From the NCBI RefSeq assembly GCF_900249755.1, contig NZ_LT976854.1, positions 1,259,322 to 1,323,321 of the forward strand: 64,000 bases of DNA, written 5' to 3'. Source of the DNA: Cupriavidus taiwanensis. GTDB taxonomy: Bacteria; Pseudomonadota; Gammaproteobacteria; Burkholderiales; Burkholderiaceae. The position numbers and the translations under genes were made by a program. This document shows positions 53,896-62,686 of the stretch, in pieces; the stretch's first letter is position 1, and every line of letters starts with the position of its first letter. A model generated the notes under the pieces. It ran no database searches and was not told the origin of the DNA. It saw only the letters and a program-made list of their open reading frames with translations.

Positions 53896-54068
53896 GGCAG
53901 CCCCTTGCCGAAGCCTGGCGCCCGCAGGCGCGATGGCTCTATTGCAAGCGACGGCGCGCCTTCCTTCAAACGATCTTTCGGTCGCTCTGCCATGCGCAAC
54001 ACGCATGGCAAGAGCTCCCCGGACCGTGCTGTAATGGCGTCATCGCCCGTCCGACCGGAGGCCTTTGC

Positions 54069-55010
54069 ATGTCCGTTCCGCTGGTTCGCCTGTTTTCGCT
54101 CGACCTGCTCAAGGGCTTCGTCGCGGTCGGCCGGCGCATGAGCATTACGCAGGCGGCCGACGACCTGTGCCTGACGCAGTCGGCGGTGAGCCGCCAGATC
54201 CATGCGCTGGAGACGCAGCTGAAGGTGCAGCTGTTCGTGCGCAAGCATCGCGGCGTGGCCTTCACCGCCGAGGGCGAACGCTTGTTTCGCAGCGCCGACA
54301 GCGCGCTGCAGCAACTGCAGGACGTGGTGGCCGAGGTGCGCCGCAGCGAGGGCCGGCAGCCGGTCACCGTCACCGCCAGCATCGGCGTGACCGGCCTGTG
54401 GCTGCTGCCGCGGCTGGGCAGCCTGCAGAAAGCCCACCCGCATCTGGACGTGCGCCTGTCGGCCAGCAACCGCATCAGCGACCTGCGCGAAGAGGGCATC
54501 GACCTCGCGGTGCGCTACTGCCGCGACGCCGCGGCGCCGCCCGATGCCGTGCGCCTGTTCGGCGAACACATCGCCCCGATCGCGCATCCGTCGCTGCTGG
54601 CGGCGCCCGGGCCGCACGGCGATGCGCTGCTGCAGCTGCCGCTGCTGGAATTCGACGATCCGCGCCCGTGGCTGCAATGGCGCAGCTGGCTGGCCCCGCG
54701 CGACCTGCGCCAGGCCAGCCAGCGCGGCATGCTGCGCTTCAACCAGTATGACCAGGTCATCCAGGCGGCGCTGGCGGGCCAAGGGGTCGCGCTGGGGCGG
54801 CTCGAACTGGTGCGGCCGCTGGTCGACGGCGGCCAGCTGGCACTGGTGCCGACCGCACGGCAGGCACCGCCAAGCCCGAATGCGTACTGGCTGATCCAGG
54901 CCGCCGCGCAGCCGCGCGCGGACGTCAGGCGCGTGGCGCAGTGGATCTGCGAGGAAGCCGCGCGCACGGTCATGACGCCCCCGCACCCCGCACACCCCGC
55001 AGCCAGCTGA
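54069..55010 (+). CDS. LysR-family regulator (GcvA-like)
   Basis: A 313-residue LysR regulator. The helix-turn-helix is at residues ~20-60 (MSITQAADDLCLTQSAVSRQIHALE) and the effector domain starts near 90. The C-terminal layout (SNRISDLREEGIDLAVRYC, ALAGQGVALGRLELV) is like the GcvA group. GGAGG lies 8 bases before the ATG. It is divergent from the MFS gene (174-bp gap), the probable target. Its last 41 bp overlap the convergent DUF2917 gene. Confidence 0.9.
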   Translation: MSVPLVRLFSLDLLKGFVAVGRRMSITQAADDLCLTQSAVSRQIHALETQLKVQLFVRKHRGVAFTAEGERLFRSADSALQQLQDVVAEVRRSEGRQPVTVTASIGVTGLWLLPRLGSLQKAHPHLDVRLSASNRISDLREEGIDLAVRYCRDAAAPPDAVRLFGEHIAPIAHPSLLAAPGPHGDALLQLPLLEFDDPRPWLQWRSWLAPRDLRQASQRGMLRFNQYDQVIQAALAGQGVALGRLELVRPLVDGGQLALVPTARQAPPSPNAYWLIQAAAQPRADVRRVAQWICEEAARTVMTPPHPAHPAAS

Positions 55011-55266
55011 AGCACAGCGGCCCGGCCCGGCCCGATGGCGCCTCGATCCGGCACAGCGCCGGGCCGGCGCCGTACAGCGCCGCGACAAACACCTCGGCGT
55101 CGGCGTGCAGGCGATGGCGCTCGCCCGGCGCCAGCAACACATCCGGCGACGGCCGTCCCGGCACCTCGAAGGTCAGCCACAGCTTGCCGCCGCGGCAGAT
55201 CAGTTCGGTGCCGGCGCGCAGTCGCAGGCCCAGGCATTCCGCTTCCAGGGAAAGAGTGCATGACAT
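54970..55266 (-). CDS. DUF2917 protein
   Basis: A 98-residue protein, mainly beta strand, with LRAGTELICRGGKLWLTFE and LLAPGERHRLHADAEVFVAALYG, resembling the small DUF2917 family of betaproteobacteria whose role is unknown. No signal peptide. The ATG at 55266 has AGGAG 6 bases upstream. Its 3' end overlaps the LysR coding end in the opposite strand by 41 bp. Confidence 0.75.
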   Translation of the reverse strand: MSCTLSLEAECLGLRLRAGTELICRGGKLWLTFEVPGRPSPDVLLAPGERHRLHADAEVFVAALYGAGPALCRIEAPSGRAGPLCFSWLRGVRGAGAS

Positions 55267-55431
55267 GAAAGGCTCCTGTGGGCCATTCCATTGTCGTGAC
55301 CGGCAGCGGGCCCCGCCATGAGCAATGCGTCGGCCAGCCATGCCGGCGCCGCATGCGCGCAGGGCTTGGGAGATGCCAGCTTCCGCGTCGCTGCCGGCCC
55401 TCAGAATTTGCTTATGACCAGAATGTCCTTC

Positions 55432-55456
55432 ACCCCACCCTGACTGGGGTATACCC
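55432..55456. promoter_or_regulatory. Nested palindromes upstream of a solute-binding protein gene
   Basis: ACCCCA-N7-TGGGGT (55432-55450) overlaps the palindrome GGGTATACCC (55447-55456). They lie 45-69 bp before the ATG of the substrate-binding protein. TATACC could serve as -10, but no well-spaced -35 is seen. A regulator site is plausible; the regulator is unknown. Confidence 0.4.
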
Positions 55457-55500
55457 TAGCGCCTTTGCCGCGTTGCCGGCTGCTTTCCCCCTTTCCCTGC

Positions 55501-56433
55501 ATGTCTGCCTTTGCCCTGCCCGCCCGCCTTTCCCGCGCCCGCCGCCCGCTCGCGGCCATCCTGCTCGCCTGCGCCGCCTCCGCCGCCCTGCTGGCCCCGG
55601 CAGCGGCGCGCGCCCAGAGCCCGGTGCTCGACAAGATCCGCGACGCCGGCACCATCGTGCTGGGCTACCGTGAATCCGCGCTGCCGTTCTCGTTTGCCGA
55701 CGACAAGGGCCAGCCCGCCGGCTATGCCGTCGACCTGTGCCTGCGCGCGGCCGAGGCGGCGCGCCAGAAGCTGGGCCTGAAGGACCTGAAGGTGCGCTGG
55801 ATGCCGCTGACGCCGCAGAACCGCATCCCGGCCGTGGTGAACGGGCTGGTCGACCTGGATTGCGCGCCCAACACCAACTCGCTCGAACGCCAGAAGCAGG
55901 TCGCATTCAGCGTCTCGCACTATGTGTCGACGGTGCGCATGCTGGTGCGGGCCGACTCGGGCATCCGCAGCTTCGGCGACCTGCGCGGCAAGACCGTGGT
56001 CACCAGCGCGGGCTCGACCGGCGACCGCCACGTGCGCCGCCTCAAGGGCCAGTACGGCTATCACGACGTCTACGCCAAGGACCACGGCGAATCGTTCCTG
56101 CTGCTGGAGTCGGGCCGGGCCCAGGCCTTCGTGATGGACGACGTGCTGCTGGCCGGCCTGCGCGCGCGCGCCAAGGATCCCTCGCAATATGTCATCGTGG
56201 GACCGGCGCTGTCCGTCGAGCAGAACGCGCTGATGCTGTCCAAGGCCGATCCGGAATGGAAGCGCCTGGTCGACCAGACCCTGGCCACCACCTTCGCCGG
56301 CGCCGAGGTCACGGCGCTGCAGCAGCGCTGGTTCCAGCAGCCCATCGGCAGCCGCGGCATCAACCTGGCGCTGGCGCCGTCGGGCGAAGTGCGCGCGGCC
56401 TGGAAGCATCCGTCCGACGCGGTCACCGAATAA
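55501..56433 (+). CDS. Periplasmic substrate-binding protein, amino-acid type
   Basis: A 310-residue protein with a signal peptide (residues ~1-37, ending ARAQ) and the family 3 solute-binding fold: IRDAGTIVLGYRESALPFSF, GYAVDLCLRA, RIPAVVNGLVDLDCAPNTN, VTSAGSTGDRHV. This resembles the glutamate/aspartate-binding (GltI-type) branch. No permease or ATPase gene is adjacent, so it may serve a distant transporter or act in sensing. No ribosome site precedes the ATG at 55501; a TTG at 55465 would put 12 extra residues before the signal peptide. Confidence 0.88.
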   Translation: MSAFALPARLSRARRPLAAILLACAASAALLAPAAARAQSPVLDKIRDAGTIVLGYRESALPFSFADDKGQPAGYAVDLCLRAAEAARQKLGLKDLKVRWMPLTPQNRIPAVVNGLVDLDCAPNTNSLERQKQVAFSVSHYVSTVRMLVRADSGIRSFGDLRGKTVVTSAGSTGDRHVRRLKGQYGYHDVYAKDHGESFLLLESGRAQAFVMDDVLLAGLRARAKDPSQYVIVGPALSVEQNALMLSKADPEWKRLVDQTLATTFAGAEVTALQQRWFQQPIGSRGINLALAPSGEVRAAWKHPSDAVTE

Positions 56434-56618
56434 GGCGTGCCGGCGGCGCAAGGCGCAATCGCGCTGGCGCCGCAATTCAGGGTTTCCATGAGGTGCCGCG
56501 CCGGGCAAGCCCCAAGTTGACAGTCGTCAATGATGTTGGCGACACTGGCCCGAGCCATCCCTGTGCAGGGCAGGCCATAGACACGACCGCCCGACGGCGG
56601 CATATCTCAGGAGAAACC

Positions 56619-56942
56619 ATGAACAAGTTCGTCGCGACCGCGATCGCACTCTGCCTTGGCGCCGCATCGCTGGCCGTGCAGGCACAAACCGGCGGCAAGC
56701 AGCAGTTCGATCCGTATTCCCAGGGAGCCAAGTCGGGTGAGAAGTTCGACCCGTACAGCCAGGGAGCCAAGGCCGGCGACAAGTTCGACCCGTACAGCCA
56801 GGGCGCGAACAAGAGCACCCGCACCGACCTGGCCGACCCTGCCGCGCCGGCCGCCGACAAGAAGCCGGCCAAGCAAGGCACCAAGAAAAAGAACAACAAG
56901 AGCAGCAAGAAGAAAGCCACCCCCGCTCCGGCGGCCAGCTGA
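56619..56942 (+). CDS. Exported DPYSQGA-repeat protein, lysine-rich tail
   Basis: A 107-residue protein with a signal peptide (residues 1-22, ending VQAQ). Three exact DPYSQGA copies lie at residues 31-37, 44-50 and 57-63 with a strict 13-residue period, followed by TRTDLA and then a Lys/Ala/Pro-rich tail (about 40% Lys over residues 81-100). It shares motif, period and TRTDLA with the protein at 23077-23442. The basic tail suggests binding to a polyanion such as LPS, nucleic acid or teichoic-like polymers; this is inference. AGGAG lies 6 bases before the ATG, and a strong terminator follows, so it is a single-gene unit. Confidence 0.8.
   Translation: MNKFVATAIALCLGAASLAVQAQTGGKQQFDPYSQGAKSGEKFDPYSQGAKAGDKFDPYSQGANKSTRTDLADPAAPAADKKPAKQGTKKKNNKSSKKKATPAPAAS
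56706..56822 (+). repeat. Three 39-bp tandem repeats
   Basis: Units at 56706-56744, 56745-56783 and 56784-56822 encode the 13-residue repeats of the lysine-tailed protein. Units 2 and 3 are nearly identical at DNA level; unit 1 differs mainly at third codon positions, showing selection on the protein sequence. Confidence 0.9.
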
Positions 56943-56963
56943 CCGGCTGCCGCCGGATACAGG

Positions 56964-56985
56964 AAAACCCGCCGCGGCGGGTTTT
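56964..56985 (+). terminator. Terminator after the DPYSQGA-repeat gene
   Basis: AAAACCCGCC and GGCGGGTTTT arms around a GC loop, then further T. It can also serve the convergent gene ending at 57009. Confidence 0.88.
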
Positions 56986-57008
56986 TTTGTCCCGCGCAGG
57001 CGCCGTGG

Positions 57009-57971
57009 CTACGGCGCCTGCGTATCGCGCTCCAGCGCGGTGACGTCGACGCGCTGCACCTTGTCGTCCTGGCGCACCTCGGTGCGCAGCACGAAGGCCT
57101 CGGCCGGGCAGTACCAGTCGGTGACGTGCATCACGGTCGGCTCGACCTGCACCAGTTCGCCACCGATCATCAGCGGCCCCAGCGAGGTGCGCTTGTCGTA
57201 GGAAATCGGCTGGCATTCCTTGCGCCCCATCAGGGTATCGACCATCTGCAGCTTGCCCACGTGGCGCGAGCCGATATGGATGGTCGCGCGCTGCGCGTCC
57301 ATGGTGCTGACCGCTTCGTCGGACCCCAGCGGATAGACCTTCAGCGAGACGCTGGAGCTGAACATTTCCCCTTCCAGCATGGTGCCCTCGCGCAGGTCCA
57401 GGCCGGCGTAGTTGAACACCCCCTTGCCGCGGAACGCCGCCTCGCCATACATGCGGGCATAGCGGGCGCGCGCGTTGATCACGGCATGCTGGCTTTCGAT
57501 GCTGGTCTGCGCGTCGGGCGCACTGCGCTCGATCACCACCTCGTGGACCTGGTTGGTAATCACCGGCGGACCCATCAGCGCCGACAGCGCCGACTTGGAG
57601 GTGACCTCGAGCTGGGCGCGACAGCCGGACGGGCTGCGCACCACGTCGCGCAGCGTCATCTTGATCGACATCGGCATCACGCCGTCGCCTTCCATCTGCA
57701 CATGCGATCCGGAGCGAAACCACGGCGCGTTGCACAGCACCGCCGCGGCGGCGGCCTGCGCCTGGCTGGCCGCCGCCTGGGCGACCCCGCCGGTGCCCGG
57801 CAGCACCGCCATGCCCTGTGCGCTGGCGGGCTGCACCGCGCCCAGCGCCACGGATAGTCCAACCGTCAGCGCGGTACACGCTGCCGGGCCGGCCCGCCGG
57901 CTCTGCCGAACCTCTGTCTTCACATCGATCCCCGTCTGAATAGTCCCGCCCCCCGAATCAGTGCCGGCCAT
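57009..57971 (-). CDS. Exported protein of unknown function
   Basis: Up to 320 residues. A signal peptide (ACTALTVGLSVALGAVQPASAQ) starts about 20 residues after the first ATG, so the GTG at 57923 preceded by GGGG would give a more usual leader; the start is uncertain. The mature region has an Ala/Gln-rich segment and four Cys (CNAPWF, SGCRAQ, KECQPI, WYCPAE) that could form two disulfides. Beta-rich sequence follows. I do not recognise the family. It is convergent to the repeat-protein gene. Confidence 0.7.
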   Translation of the reverse strand: MAGTDSGGGTIQTGIDVKTEVRQSRRAGPAACTALTVGLSVALGAVQPASAQGMAVLPGTGGVAQAAASQAQAAAAAVLCNAPWFRSGSHVQMEGDGVMPMSIKMTLRDVVRSPSGCRAQLEVTSKSALSALMGPPVITNQVHEVVIERSAPDAQTSIESQHAVINARARYARMYGEAAFRGKGVFNYAGLDLREGTMLEGEMFSSSVSLKVYPLGSDEAVSTMDAQRATIHIGSRHVGKLQMVDTLMGRKECQPISYDKRTSLGPLMIGGELVQVEPTVMHVTDWYCPAEAFVLRTEVRQDDKVQRVDVTALERDTQAP

Positions 57972-58375
57972 GCCGTCCACTGACCGACATCGGAATTATC
58001 GCGTTTTTGTTGCGCATGTAACTGGTCATTTCACGCCTTCGGCGGTCTAACGGACATCCCGGCGACGGAGGGCGCGAGCCATCGACGGTTCACCTGGCTG
58101 CATATGCCTTATACACCTCATCCCTCGCAGAACTGGCGCTGTGAGCCCTTCTGCCATCGGCCGGAGTGACTTGGCCGCCGTGCTACCATTGCGCGCCTCG
58201 CGTATTCCAGCGGTTGTGGCGTCCCAGGCGCCTGGCGGTCACGGTGTTCCTGCAGTGCGCTCGCGTCGACATGCTCGTCCGGTGTCCACCGCCAGGCCCG
58301 GCTCTGCGTTGTGATGGCTTCGCCGTCAACGCGCGTCGCCCGAGACCTGGTCCGCCGCGCTTTTCCAGGAGATCC
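57972..58375. other. Intergenic region before the arn operon
   Basis: About 400 bp between divergent genes. It should hold both promoters. An open frame leads into arnT from 58166 but lacks a ribosome site and family similarity, so I treat it as leader. AGGAG for arnT is at 58367-58371. I see no clear regulator site such as a PmrA box. Confidence 0.35.
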
Positions 58376-60115
58376 ATGCGTAGTTCATCGACCCCGCGGC
58401 TTGCCGCGCCGTCCATCGGAGCCACCGCAAGCACCGTCATGCTGGTCAGCCTGCTGATCCTGCTGGTCTGGTTCGGAACCCTGGACATGCGCCACCTGCT
58501 GCGCTCCGATGAAGGCCGCTACGCCGAGATTGCCCGCGAGATGGTCGCCACCGGCGACTGGGTCACGATCCGCTACCACGAACTCAAGTATTTCGAAAAA
58601 CCGCCCTTCCACCTGTGGGTGACGGCGCTGGCCTACACCGTCTTCGGGGTCGGCGACTGGCAGGCGCGCCTGTGCGTGGCGCTGTCCGGCATGCTGGGCA
58701 TCGGCGTGTCGATGCTGGCCGCGGCGCGCTGGTACGGCTGCCGCGTGGCGGTGCTGACCGGGCTGGTGCTGGTGTCGGCGCCGATGTGGAATGTCGCCGG
58801 GCACTTCAATTCGCTCGACATGACGCTGTCCGGCGCCATGGCCTGCGTGCTGGCCTGCATGCTGCTGGCCCAGCATCCCGCGGCCACGCCGGCGGCGCGG
58901 CGCAACTGGATGCTGGCCTGCTGGGCCGCCATGGGCGTGGCGGTGCTGGTCAAGGGACTGGTCGGGCTGGCCCTGCCCGGGCTGGTGCTGGTGGTCTACA
59001 CGCTGGCGACGCGCGACTGGAAGCTGTGGTGCCGCCTGCATCTGCCGGCCGGCATCGCGGTGCTGCTGGCGGTCACGGTGCCGTGGTTCTGGCTGATGGC
59101 CGAACGCAACCCTGAGTTCCTGCGCTTCTTCTTTATCCACGAGCACTGGCAGCGCTACACCTCCAACGTGCACCACCGCGAGGGCTCGCTCTGGTTCTTC
59201 GTGCCGCTGCTGCTGGCCGGTTTCCTGCCGTGGCTGGGCCTGGTGCCGCAGATGTGGCAGGCGGTGCGCGAGCGCGCCGGCGTGGCGCGCGGCAACGCCC
59301 CGCGCCCGTTCCAGCCGGCGCTGCTGGCCGCACTGTGGGCGGTGGCGATCTTTGTCTTCTTCAGCCTGTCAGGTTCCAAGCTGCCGGGCTATATCGTGCC
59401 GATCTTCCCGGCGCTGGCGCTGCTCGCCGGCGTGGCGCTGGATACCACCACGGAACGCGCGTGGCGCTGGCAGGTCGATGCCATGATCGCGCTCGGCGCG
59501 ATCGGGCTGATCGCGATCCCGTTCGTCGGCATGATGGAAAAACCGGGCACGCCCAATGCGGTGTATCGTGATTTCGCCGAATGGCTCGCCATCGCCTTTG
59601 CCGTGATGCTGGGCGGCGCGCTGCTGGCACGCCGGCTGCTGCGCACGCGCGGGGTGTTCGCCAGCGTGGTTGCCTATGCCGTGGCGATGTTCCTGTGCGC
59701 CACGGTGGGACTGCGGGCCCACGAGGTCATGGGCCGGCCCAGTTCCGGCGCGGACCTGGCGCCCGCGATCGGCGCCGTGCTGAAGCCGGACATGCCGCTG
59801 TACAGCGTGCGGATGCTGGACCACACGCTGCCGTTCTACCTGCGCCGCACCACGATCCTGGTCGAGCATCCCGACGAACTCGAGTTCGGCGTCAGGCAGG
59901 AGCCGCAGAAGTGGATTCCGAGCCTCGACCAGTTCATTGTGCGCTGGCAGGACGGCCAGCGCGCGGTGGCGATCATGGCGCCGCAAACCTACGACGCGCT
60001 GTCCGCGCGCGGCGTGCCGATGCACAAGATCGCCGGCGACCGCCGGCGCGTGGCCGTGGCCAATTTCGCCCTGCCCGCACAGCCTGCACAGCCCGTACAG
60101 ACGCAAGCACAGTAA
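58376..60115 (+). CDS. arnT: ArnT-like lipid A aminoarabinose transferase
   Basis: A 579-residue GT83/PMT-superfamily membrane glycosyltransferase with about twelve hydrophobic segments. The first periplasmic loop has the conserved DEGRYAEIAREMVATGDWVTIRYHELKYFEKPPFHLW, with the DE pair near residue 42-43. It would transfer L-Ara4N from undecaprenyl phosphate to lipid A at the periplasmic face, lowering negative charge and giving polymyxin resistance. AGGAG lies 4 bases before the ATG. First gene of the arn run; arnB and arnC follow downstream, which supports the call over other PMT-family roles. Confidence 0.88.
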   Translation: MRSSSTPRLAAPSIGATASTVMLVSLLILLVWFGTLDMRHLLRSDEGRYAEIAREMVATGDWVTIRYHELKYFEKPPFHLWVTALAYTVFGVGDWQARLCVALSGMLGIGVSMLAAARWYGCRVAVLTGLVLVSAPMWNVAGHFNSLDMTLSGAMACVLACMLLAQHPAATPAARRNWMLACWAAMGVAVLVKGLVGLALPGLVLVVYTLATRDWKLWCRLHLPAGIAVLLAVTVPWFWLMAERNPEFLRFFFIHEHWQRYTSNVHHREGSLWFFVPLLLAGFLPWLGLVPQMWQAVRERAGVARGNAPRPFQPALLAALWAVAIFVFFSLSGSKLPGYIVPIFPALALLAGVALDTTTERAWRWQVDAMIALGAIGLIAIPFVGMMEKPGTPNAVYRDFAEWLAIAFAVMLGGALLARRLLRTRGVFASVVAYAVAMFLCATVGLRAHEVMGRPSSGADLAPAIGAVLKPDMPLYSVRMLDHTLPFYLRRTTILVEHPDELEFGVRQEPQKWIPSLDQFIVRWQDGQRAVAIMAPQTYDALSARGVPMHKIAGDRRRVAVANFALPAQPAQPVQTQAQ

Positions 60116-60133
60116 TCCGCCAACCGCCTTGCC

Positions 60134-60505
60134 ATGACGCTTTCCACCTTTGCTTTCATCCTGACCGGCGTGCTGCTCAATGCGGCGGCGCAGCTGTTGC
60201 TCAAGGCCGGCGTCAACGCCGTCGGCGCCATCACGCTGGATCGCGGCACGCTGCTGGTCACTGCGCTGCGCGTGCTGACACAATGGCCGGTGCTGGCCGG
60301 CCTCACGCTGTACGTGGTCAGCGTGGGCGTCTGGATCGTGGGCCTGTCGCGCGTCGATGTGTCGATCGCCTATCCGATGCTGTCGCTGGGTTACGTGGTC
60401 AATGCGCTCGCGGCCTGGTGGCTGTTCGGCGAGATCATCGGCCCCTTGCGCGTCGCCGGCATCCTGCTGATACTGGCGGGCGTCTTTCTGATCGCCCGCT
60501 CCTGA
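60134..60505 (+). CDS. ArnE/ArnF-like small transporter subunit
   Basis: A 123-residue protein of the small multidrug-resistance/EamA fold with four hydrophobic segments (FILTGVLLNAAAQLLLKAG, WPVLAGLTLYVVSVGVWIVG, VSIAYPMLSLGYVVNALAAWW, LRVAGILLILAGVFLIA). In enterobacteria ArnE and ArnF form a heterodimer that flips undecaprenyl-phosphate-Ara4N; here only one such gene is seen, so it may act as a homodimer. It starts 18 bp after arnT. Confidence 0.8.
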   Translation: MTLSTFAFILTGVLLNAAAQLLLKAGVNAVGAITLDRGTLLVTALRVLTQWPVLAGLTLYVVSVGVWIVGLSRVDVSIAYPMLSLGYVVNALAAWWLFGEIIGPLRVAGILLILAGVFLIARS

Positions 60506-60557
60506 AGGCTGCCCGCGCCTTCGCCAGGCCTGACCGCCGCTGCCTCTTTCGCCTGCC

Positions 60558-61730
60558 ATGACCGCATCCGCTCCCCCCTTCCTGCCGTTTGTGCGGCCCG
60601 AGATCGACGCCGCCGCCATTGCCGAAGTCGGCAAGGTGCTGGCCTCGGGCTGGATCACCTCCGGACCGAAGATGCAGGCCTTCGAGGCCGCGCTGTCGGA
60701 CCTGTTCGGCGGGCGCCCGGTGCGCACCTTCGCCAACGGCTCGGCGACCATGGAGATCGCGCTGCGCATCGCCGGCATCTGTCCCGGCGACGAGGTCATC
60801 ACCACGCCGATCACGTGGGTCGCCACCGCCAACGTGGTGGTGGCCGTGGGCGCGAAGCCGGTGTTCGTCGACATCGACCCGCGCACGCGCAACCTCGACC
60901 TCGACGCGGTCGAGGCCGCCATCACGCCGCGCACGCGCGCCATCATGCCGGTTTACCTGTCCGGCCTGCCGGTCGACATGGAGCGCCTGTACGCCATTGC
61001 CGCGAAGCACAACCTGCGCGTGATCGAAGACGCGGCCCAGGCGATCGACTCGCGCTGGCGCGGCCGGCGCATCGGCGCCTTCGGCGACCTGGTCAGCTTC
61101 AGCTTCCAGGCCAACAAGAACATCACCACCATCGAAGGCGGCTGCCTGGTGATGAACACGCCCGAAGAGGCCGTGCGCGCCGAGCGCCTGCGGCTGCAGG
61201 GCGTGATCCGCACCGGCATGGACGGCATGGATGTCGAAGAGCCCGGCGGCAAGTTCAACCTGACCGACGTCAACGCCGCGGTCGGCCTGGCCCAGCTGGA
61301 GCGACTCGACGCCATCACCGCGCGCCGCGCCGAACTGGCGGACACCTACTTCCGCTGCGCCGCCGACAGCGGCCTGCAGGCCCTCGGCATCGAATTGCCG
61401 CAGGCGCTGGACCCGCACGCGGCCACCACCAACTGGCACATGTTCCAGGTGGTGCTGCCCACCGCGCGCATGCAGGGCGGCCCGGCGCAGGCGCGCCACA
61501 AGCTCATGGAAGCCATGCGCGAGCGCGGCATCGGCACCGGCGTGCACTATCCGCCAGTCCATCTTTTCACCTACTACCGCTCGCTCGGCTGGCGCGAAGG
61601 CATGCTGCCGCACGCCGAACGCATCGGGCGCGGCATCGTCACGCTGCCGCTGTTCCCGGCGATGCAAGCCTCTGACGTGGAGCGGGTCTGCGCAACCCTC
61701 AGCGAAACATGCAAACGTCTTTCCCAATGA
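60558..61730 (+). CDS. arnB: UDP-Ara4O aminotransferase
   Basis: A 390-residue PLP-dependent DegT/DnrJ-type aminotransferase that makes UDP-L-Ara4N from the 4-keto sugar. Lys187 in FQANKNITTIEGG binds the cofactor; EDAAQAIDSRWRGR and the C-terminal HYPPVHLFTYYRS are family motifs. It ends in an ATGA overlap with arnC. The 52-bp gap before it contains no terminator. Confidence 0.92.
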   Translation: MTASAPPFLPFVRPEIDAAAIAEVGKVLASGWITSGPKMQAFEAALSDLFGGRPVRTFANGSATMEIALRIAGICPGDEVITTPITWVATANVVVAVGAKPVFVDIDPRTRNLDLDAVEAAITPRTRAIMPVYLSGLPVDMERLYAIAAKHNLRVIEDAAQAIDSRWRGRRIGAFGDLVSFSFQANKNITTIEGGCLVMNTPEEAVRAERLRLQGVIRTGMDGMDVEEPGGKFNLTDVNAAVGLAQLERLDAITARRAELADTYFRCAADSGLQALGIELPQALDPHAATTNWHMFQVVLPTARMQGGPAQARHKLMEAMRERGIGTGVHYPPVHLFTYYRSLGWREGMLPHAERIGRGIVTLPLFPAMQASDVERVCATLSETCKRLSQ

Positions 61731-62686
61731 GCCCGGTGCAAGTCTCGGTCGTGATTCCGGTCTACAACGAAGAAGACGGGCTGCAAGCCCTGTTCGACCG
61801 CCTCTATCCGGCACTGGATGGCCTCGGTGACAGCTACGAGGTCATCTTCATCAACGACGGCAGCGTCGACCGCTCGGCGCAGCTGCTGGCGGCGCAGTTC
61901 CACAAGCGCCCGGACGTGACCCGGGTGGTGCTGTTCAATGGCAACTTCGGCCAGCACATGGCGATCCTGGCTGGCTTCGAGCACACCCGCGGCAAGATCG
62001 TGATCACGCTGGACGCGGACCTGCAGAATCCCCCCGAGGAAATCCCGCGCCTGGTCGAGACCATGCGCGCCGGCCACGACTACGTCGGCACCATCCGCCG
62101 CCAGCGCAACGACACCGCGTTCCGCCGCTACGCCTCGCGCGCGATGAACCGGCTGCGCGAGCGCATCACCAAGATCCGCATGACCGACCAGGGCTGCATG
62201 CTGCGCGCCTATGACCGCAGCGTGATCGACACCATCAACGCGTGCCGCGAGGTCAACACCTTCATCCCCGCGCTGGCGTATACCTTTGCCTCGAACCCGG
62301 TCGAGATCGAGGTCGGCCACGAGCAGCGCCACGCGGGCGAATCGAAGTACTCGCTGTACCAGCTGATCCGCCTGAATTTCGACCTGGTCACCGGCTTCTC
62401 GATCGTGCCGCTGCAGTGGTTCTCGGCCATCGGCACCATGCTGTCGCTGCTGTCCGGCGTGCTGTTCGTGGTGCTGCTGGTGCGGCGTTTCCTGCTGGGA
62501 TCCGAAGTGCAGGGCGTGTTCACGCTGTTCGCCATGAACTTCTTCCTGATCGGCATCCTGCTGTTCGGGGTGGGCCTGCTGGGCGAATACGTCGGCCGCA
62601 TCTACCAGGAGGTGCGCGATCGCCCGCGCTACCGCATCAAGGCCGTGCTCGAGGCCGCCCCGGTCCGCACCGGCGTGGAGCCATGA
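61727..62686 (+). CDS. arnC: Undecaprenyl-phosphate Ara4FN transferase
   Basis: A 319-residue GT2 enzyme that attaches formylated Ara4N to undecaprenyl phosphate. The catalytic domain (VVIPVYNEEDGLQALFD, DADLQNPPEEIP, RMTDQGCMLRAYDR) is followed by two C-terminal membrane segments (MLSLLSGVLFVVLLVRRFLL and NFFLIGILLFGVGLLGEYV). The ATG at 61727 overlaps the arnB stop (ATGA); an upstream in-frame ATG at 61709 would add 6 residues. The stop overlaps the next start. Confidence 0.94.
   Translation: MSPVQVSVVIPVYNEEDGLQALFDRLYPALDGLGDSYEVIFINDGSVDRSAQLLAAQFHKRPDVTRVVLFNGNFGQHMAILAGFEHTRGKIVITLDADLQNPPEEIPRLVETMRAGHDYVGTIRRQRNDTAFRRYASRAMNRLRERITKIRMTDQGCMLRAYDRSVIDTINACREVNTFIPALAYTFASNPVEIEVGHEQRHAGESKYSLYQLIRLNFDLVTGFSIVPLQWFSAIGTMLSLLSGVLFVVLLVRRFLLGSEVQGVFTLFAMNFFLIGILLFGVGLLGEYVGRIYQEVRDRPRYRIKAVLEAAPVRTGVEP

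Noticed and set aside
58166..58375. N-terminal extension of arnT by about 70 codons
   Set aside because: No ribosome site at the upstream ATG, no similarity to ArnT N-termini, and a strong AGGAG sits at the internal ATG at 58376.
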